Below, piece after piece: positions 60,301 through 64,000 of a stretch of 64,000 bases of DNA. Source of the stretch: Corylus avellana. Lineage: Eukaryota > Streptophyta > Magnoliopsida > Fagales > Betulaceae. Under the pieces are notes generated by a model, which did no database searches, was not told the DNA's origin, and saw only the letters and a program-made list of their open reading frames with translations. The DNA lies in assembly GCF_901000735.1 (NCBI RefSeq), contig NC_081546.1:3043001-3107000 (forward strand), in the 5' to 3' direction. Position numbers and translations under genes: made by a program. Position 1 is the first letter of the stretch, and the number at the start of each line of letters is the position of its first letter.

Positions 60301-61475
60301 CTCACTGATCAGAGGGCCTACTCAGTCTTTAACCAGTCCACTAAGAAAATATCCCTTTGGCTCAAGAAGTGGTGTCGAATTATCGTAAAAGTGAGGGGAA
60401 GCCGATCGAGGTGCGTCTCTCTGTACCAATTACATGTACATACAAAGCATGCAACAACAACCATGTGATGGGTTGACGTCATGGGTGGACCAGATGTTTA
60501 GGCACGTATCCCATTAAACAAGTGGAATGGAACATGCCCGGGACGTGAGCATTACCTTGTACTTCCATTCCACTTTTTCCCAGGAGTTATATATATATAA
60601 AATAAAAAATAAATAAAGATCTCATATTTACTTGATATATACTTCGTTGCAAGCAATTTAATTAGCAAGATGACCATTAATTTGGTTATAAGTAGGAAAA
60701 GTATATATGAATTTCAACGATGGGATTGTATAAACCTGAATTGATCTGAATTTGATACTCAACATTTAAGTTTGACAATTTTTTAGACGACTCACGAATC
60801 TAACACGAACTCAATACGAAATTAATAGATTAGATTGCGAGGTTTAACCAATTTTATTAAATAAATCAAATTATGATTGAGCTTTATACTTTTATATCTA
60901 GCTACGCGTTGACTTGAATACATGAATTGCCTCCCCTAATAAAAATTATGCTTGATTAGGTCAACTCCTTTGTAAATTTTGGTATTGAGAGAAGCTAAAA
61001 CCACGTGAGTTGGGCTGTTCACTATTGAAAAGCGATTGTGAAAGATGGCATGGATAGCGTCTTTCACCAGCAACGCGCACAGATACAACTTAATTACTTG
61101 TCGGAACATTGCATTTTCCTTTTTCTTAAAAAATTTGTAGGTGCCAATTGCCAAACACATCCTATATATATCTTGAGGACAGATCGGGGTAAGTTTTACC
61201 AATTAACAACAAAAGTACTAGACATTCATTTGGAAAATGTTTTCCCGAGGTGCGAATTGAGCATGTATATATATATTCATATAGTTAGAGGTTCCCATCA
61301 AGAAATAAATATATGTATAAATTATTGAAATCTGAATTTATTGTATAGTTCCATTGAAATATAATATAATTATAATGTCCATACCATTAACATTTCCATG
61401 GACATGTAAGATTTCTTAACGAAGAGGATAGAAAAAAAAAAAAAAAAAATGCTTCTTGTGTAGTAGAATACTTCA
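60301..61475. other. Spacer before the Dof gene
   Basis: AT-rich, no recognised gene. The right end is the 3' UTR side of the Dof gene and contains a poly-A run at 61432-61449. Confidence 0.4.
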
Positions 61476-62327
61476 TCAAGGCCTTGAAAAAAGCTCGAAA
61501 CCAGACAGATCGAAGGAACACCAACTGTCGTTTATTAGATTCGTAGAATTTCTTAACTGATCATTGGACTGATGAAACGACTCCAACTCTTGCAGTTGCA
61601 TCATAGGTTGCCACATTAAATTCGGCAAAGTTGCAGCGTCGGACCACAAAACGTCTTGGACCACTTCATCATCCAATAATGTCTCCAGCCCGAATGCATT
61701 CACATCGTCTTCAATGAGTTCTTGAACTTTTTCTTCCCCAGAAATCCCTTCAAGTAGTATATCATGATGATCATCAGCCTTTCCAATGGGCTTCTGGTGT
61801 TCGAACAGTACTACGCCGTTTTGGTTGCTACCCGGATTATTAGGCAATTCCGGGACTGTCAACGCCGGCTCAATATTGCTTGGATTCTCGTTCAAGAACC
61901 TGGAGAAAACAACCGCAAGATCGATATCGGACCCATTGGTTTCGCTTCGTTGAGACGCCGAGTCGCCGTTAGAGGAACAAGAATCGGTTGATTGCTGATC
62001 ATTGGAATTGTGAGAAGAATTTAGCGAAGCCCGTTGCGTATGTGGGAACTTTGAAGACTTTGAACGGCGAGTTTTCCGGCAACCGCCACCGACAGGTACG
62101 TTTCTGAGGGACCCGCCTTTGGTCCAGTACCTCCGACAGCCTTTGCAGAAGTACCTAGGCTGCGACAAGCTGTAGTTGTTGTAGTAACAGAACTTTGTGT
62201 TGGAAGAGGCGCAGCGAGGGCAGTTGGGAGCGATTTCAACGTTGGGTTTCCACGTTCTGTCCATCGGCAATGGCGGAGGAGGGCACTGAAACGTCGTTTG
62301 GTGACCACCACCACAAGTTGTGAACAT
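61476..62327 (-). CDS. Dof-type zinc-finger transcription factor
   Basis: Single-exon 283-aa protein. The Dof finger occupies about residues 35-90: CPRC, then [45 protein letters not shown], giving the C2-C2 zinc site. Basic residues KTRRSKSSK follow directly and probably serve as nuclear localisation signal. The rest is Ser/Asn-rich and then acidic ([19 protein letters not shown]), with an aromatic [13 protein letters not shown] end, consistent with an activation region. Dof factors bind AAAG cores in plant promoters. The [14 protein letters not shown] lead-in and the tail suggest the Dof1.2/Dof3.5 group (from memory). No intron is needed; the frame is complete from ATG at 62327 to the stop at 61476. 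Confidence 0.95.
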   Translation of the reverse strand: MFTTCGGGHQTTFQCPPPPLPMDRTWKPNVEIAPNCPRCASSNTKFCYYNNYSLSQPRYFCKGCRRYWTKGGSLRNVPVGGGCRKTRRSKSSKFPHTQRASLNSSHNSNDQQSTDSCSSNGDSASQRSETNGSDIDLAVVFSRFLNENPSNIEPALTVPELPNNPGSNQNGVVLFEHQKPIGKADDHHDILLEGISGEEKVQELIEDDVNAFGLETLLDDEVVQDVLWSDAATLPNLMWQPMMQLQELESFHQSNDQLRNSTNLINDSWCSFDLSGFELFSRP

Positions 62328-64000
62328 TTTTCAATACTAACGAGAATTGGGTTCTTCGGGCTCAGGCCGGCGAGGGGGGGAGAGATAGGGAAATCTACGG
62401 CGCTGGTGTGAGAGAGTTAGTGCCGGAGCATGTGTGTGTATGTGGGTTGAGTGGGATTTGTAATATAGTGGGGCTGAAAAGAACGTGGGGGGTTGGAGAG
62501 CGTCATGGGCAAGGAAGGGTGTGAGATTGTGATGAGTTTCATGTTATAGTATGCTATTAAATAGGCGGATTGAGCGTGTCTCTAATTCCTAACGTGGCAT
62601 TTCTTCATTGGGCACCCCGTGAGGGTGATTGAGGTTGACAAGTCAAAGCTTCCTGGTTGTCAATTGGCCTTATTATTATTGTTTTAGTTCTTTAGCGTAA
62701 GCAGTGTGAAAATGACCATGGTGTCCTTGTCTATTATATATACATATAGAAGCCTGGTAATGGAGGATAACACACCAGCATTAATGAGATCGATGACATA
62801 TATACCAGTATACCTAACGTTGCATACAGAAGGGAGAGAATTAATCAATGGTGCTTAAATATTTGAAAATGACAATACTAACCAATTCTATAAAAATGTT
62901 TAAGAGGATAGAAAAAAAATTCTTAGAAAGATGATTAAAAAAAAAAGGGTATGTTAATTTGCTAATTAATAATATTCCTTTTGTCTAATCCTTAAACAGA
63001 TCGAAGCTTTTGGAGATAATGAGGTCGAGGAGGGCGGCGTTGGCTTCTTCTTGCCTTCTTCAATTAATTGTGGGTTATTTGACCTGGCCAGCCGGAGAGA
63101 TGAGAATACAAGCCAGGAATCCCAATGCTCTCTTGGATCTCTTCTTAACTAATTGTATAAATCACGTTCAAGAAAGAGAAAAAACACACACGAAAACAAG
63201 TTAATTGGTTACCAATTAACAGTTAACACCCATAATTAAGCTTCTTTTAATATCTTGGGACTCAACCTAAAAGGTCTACTCTATGATTTCGGTCATATCA
63301 CCTTGTCTTTCAAATCGGTTTTTAAGGGTGAATATTAAGTCGTTTAATGCTAATAAATGATTAAAGTCACCAATTTAATTGATCAAAGGTCAATCTGTAA
63401 TTAGGATCTTAAATGAATTGAATATTATCCAGTTAATTATATTTGAAGGATATTTGTGTCCCCTCAAAAAGTGAAAAGACAAAAATATCTCTTTAATATA
63501 ACGAACTGAAACTAGAGTAGATTTTGTTCCAATCTTTACAACCTTCTGAACATTACATAGCAAATTAAAAAGTGTGACCATGCACTATCGATATTGGGTA
63601 GGCATGCAGATGCAGCTAAATATCTCTCCCCATTTACAATACATGATATTATATATACCTACCAAATGGATGTCCATCTTGGTAAATTGATTAGTGTGAG
63701 ACGTCGGCATGAGTGGGCTAATACAATGCACAATCGCTGGTGGGGATTACCAAAAAGGAAGAGCCACAAAGAAAGATTTCATTAAAGATAGGCTAACGTC
63801 GCGCGGGGATGTTGCATGCCACGTGCTTAGTGGGATGCGTGGCATGCCTTCCTTCGCTAATCTCTCTTCAATTTCGTAAATTTGACTAAATAATTATTAC
63901 TTATCATCATGCTCAATGAATCCCGTACGTGCTGCGAATTCGAATGAAGTTCTCCACACGCTATTCGATCTCCAATTTTGCTTATTACTTTTTTGTAATC
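62328..64000. other. Promoter of the Dof gene and distal spacer
   Basis: Upstream of the Dof start. A GA-rich leader lies at 62368-62420. Open frames such as that at 63010 show no recognisable family. A TATATATA motif at 63650-63656 has no gene attached within the window. Confidence 0.4.
62552..62562 (-). promoter_or_regulatory. TATA-like motif for the Dof gene
   Basis: CTATTTAATAG on the minus strand lies about 225 bp upstream of the Dof ATG, next to GCATACTATAACATG, leaving room for a GA-rich 5' UTR. Weak match to consensus. Confidence 0.3.

Noticed and set aside
63010..63204. 64-codon frame near the right end
   Set aside because: Short, no family resemblance, no promoter or splice context.
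1..64000. CRISPR arrays, operons, bacterial promoters, rRNA and tRNA genes
   Set aside because: None seen; the intron-rich genes and plant families make prokaryotic features irrelevant, and no complete tRNA cloverleaf was recognised by eye.

Overview
The window is nuclear DNA from a flowering plant, most likely a woody, heterozygous eudicot. The genes have many GT-AG introns with T-rich acceptors, the intergenic DNA is AT-rich and full of MITE-like fold-back elements, and every recognisable protein belongs to a plant family. There are three assembly gaps: 12588-12687 (100 N), 26614-27158 and 58803-58822 (20 N).

Layout: (1) 183-4981, +, a LAZ1-type DUF300 seven-helix membrane protein (484 aa, 8 coding exons). 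(2) 5661-12587 and 12688-19615, two nearly identical ~6.93 kb blocks that abut the 100-N gap exactly. Each holds one gene for a 'pathogen-related protein' (SnoaL/NTF2-like fold, 238 aa). I read this as an unmerged overlap of allelic contig ends, not a real tandem duplication. (3) 20495-21502, +, a genuinely diverged paralogue (239 aa). (4) 22387-25627, -, a membrane-anchored DUF218/YdcF-like protein (349 aa). (5) 26245-27669, a hAT-like non-autonomous transposon with an 8-bp target duplication and a gap inside. (6) 28697-31465, +, a KORRIGAN-type GH9 endoglucanase with an in-frame TAG and a frameshift, called a pseudogene. (7) 34151-36421, -, a glycolipid transfer protein (220 aa). (8) 41976-46096, +, a plastid-type thioredoxin-fold/AhpC-TSA-like protein (260 aa, 9 exons). 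(9) 48199-51636, -, a leucine-rich-repeat receptor kinase of subfamily XI (1089 aa). (10) 57139-59396, +, a plastid-type NTF2-like protein (269 aa) with a Mutator-like MITE in intron 4. (11) 61476-62327, -, a Dof zinc-finger transcription factor (283 aa, one exon). Remains of LINE reverse transcriptase and RNase H lie at 31690-31935 and 59725-60300.

The genes are independent plant transcription units, not an operon. Two themes stand out. Several belong to families tied to immunity or cell death: the LAZ1 homologue, the pathogen-related proteins, the GLTP-fold protein and the receptor kinase. In addition, the Dof, thioredoxin-like and GLTP genes recall, from memory, the Arabidopsis neighbours At1g21340, At1g21350 and At1g21360, so this may be an old conserved syntenic block. 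I found no previously undescribed molecular system. The strongest observations concern the artificial duplication, the decayed GH9 gene and the well-delimited transposon structures. Exon borders were worked out by hand from splice consensus, reading frame and family similarity; no database search was possible.
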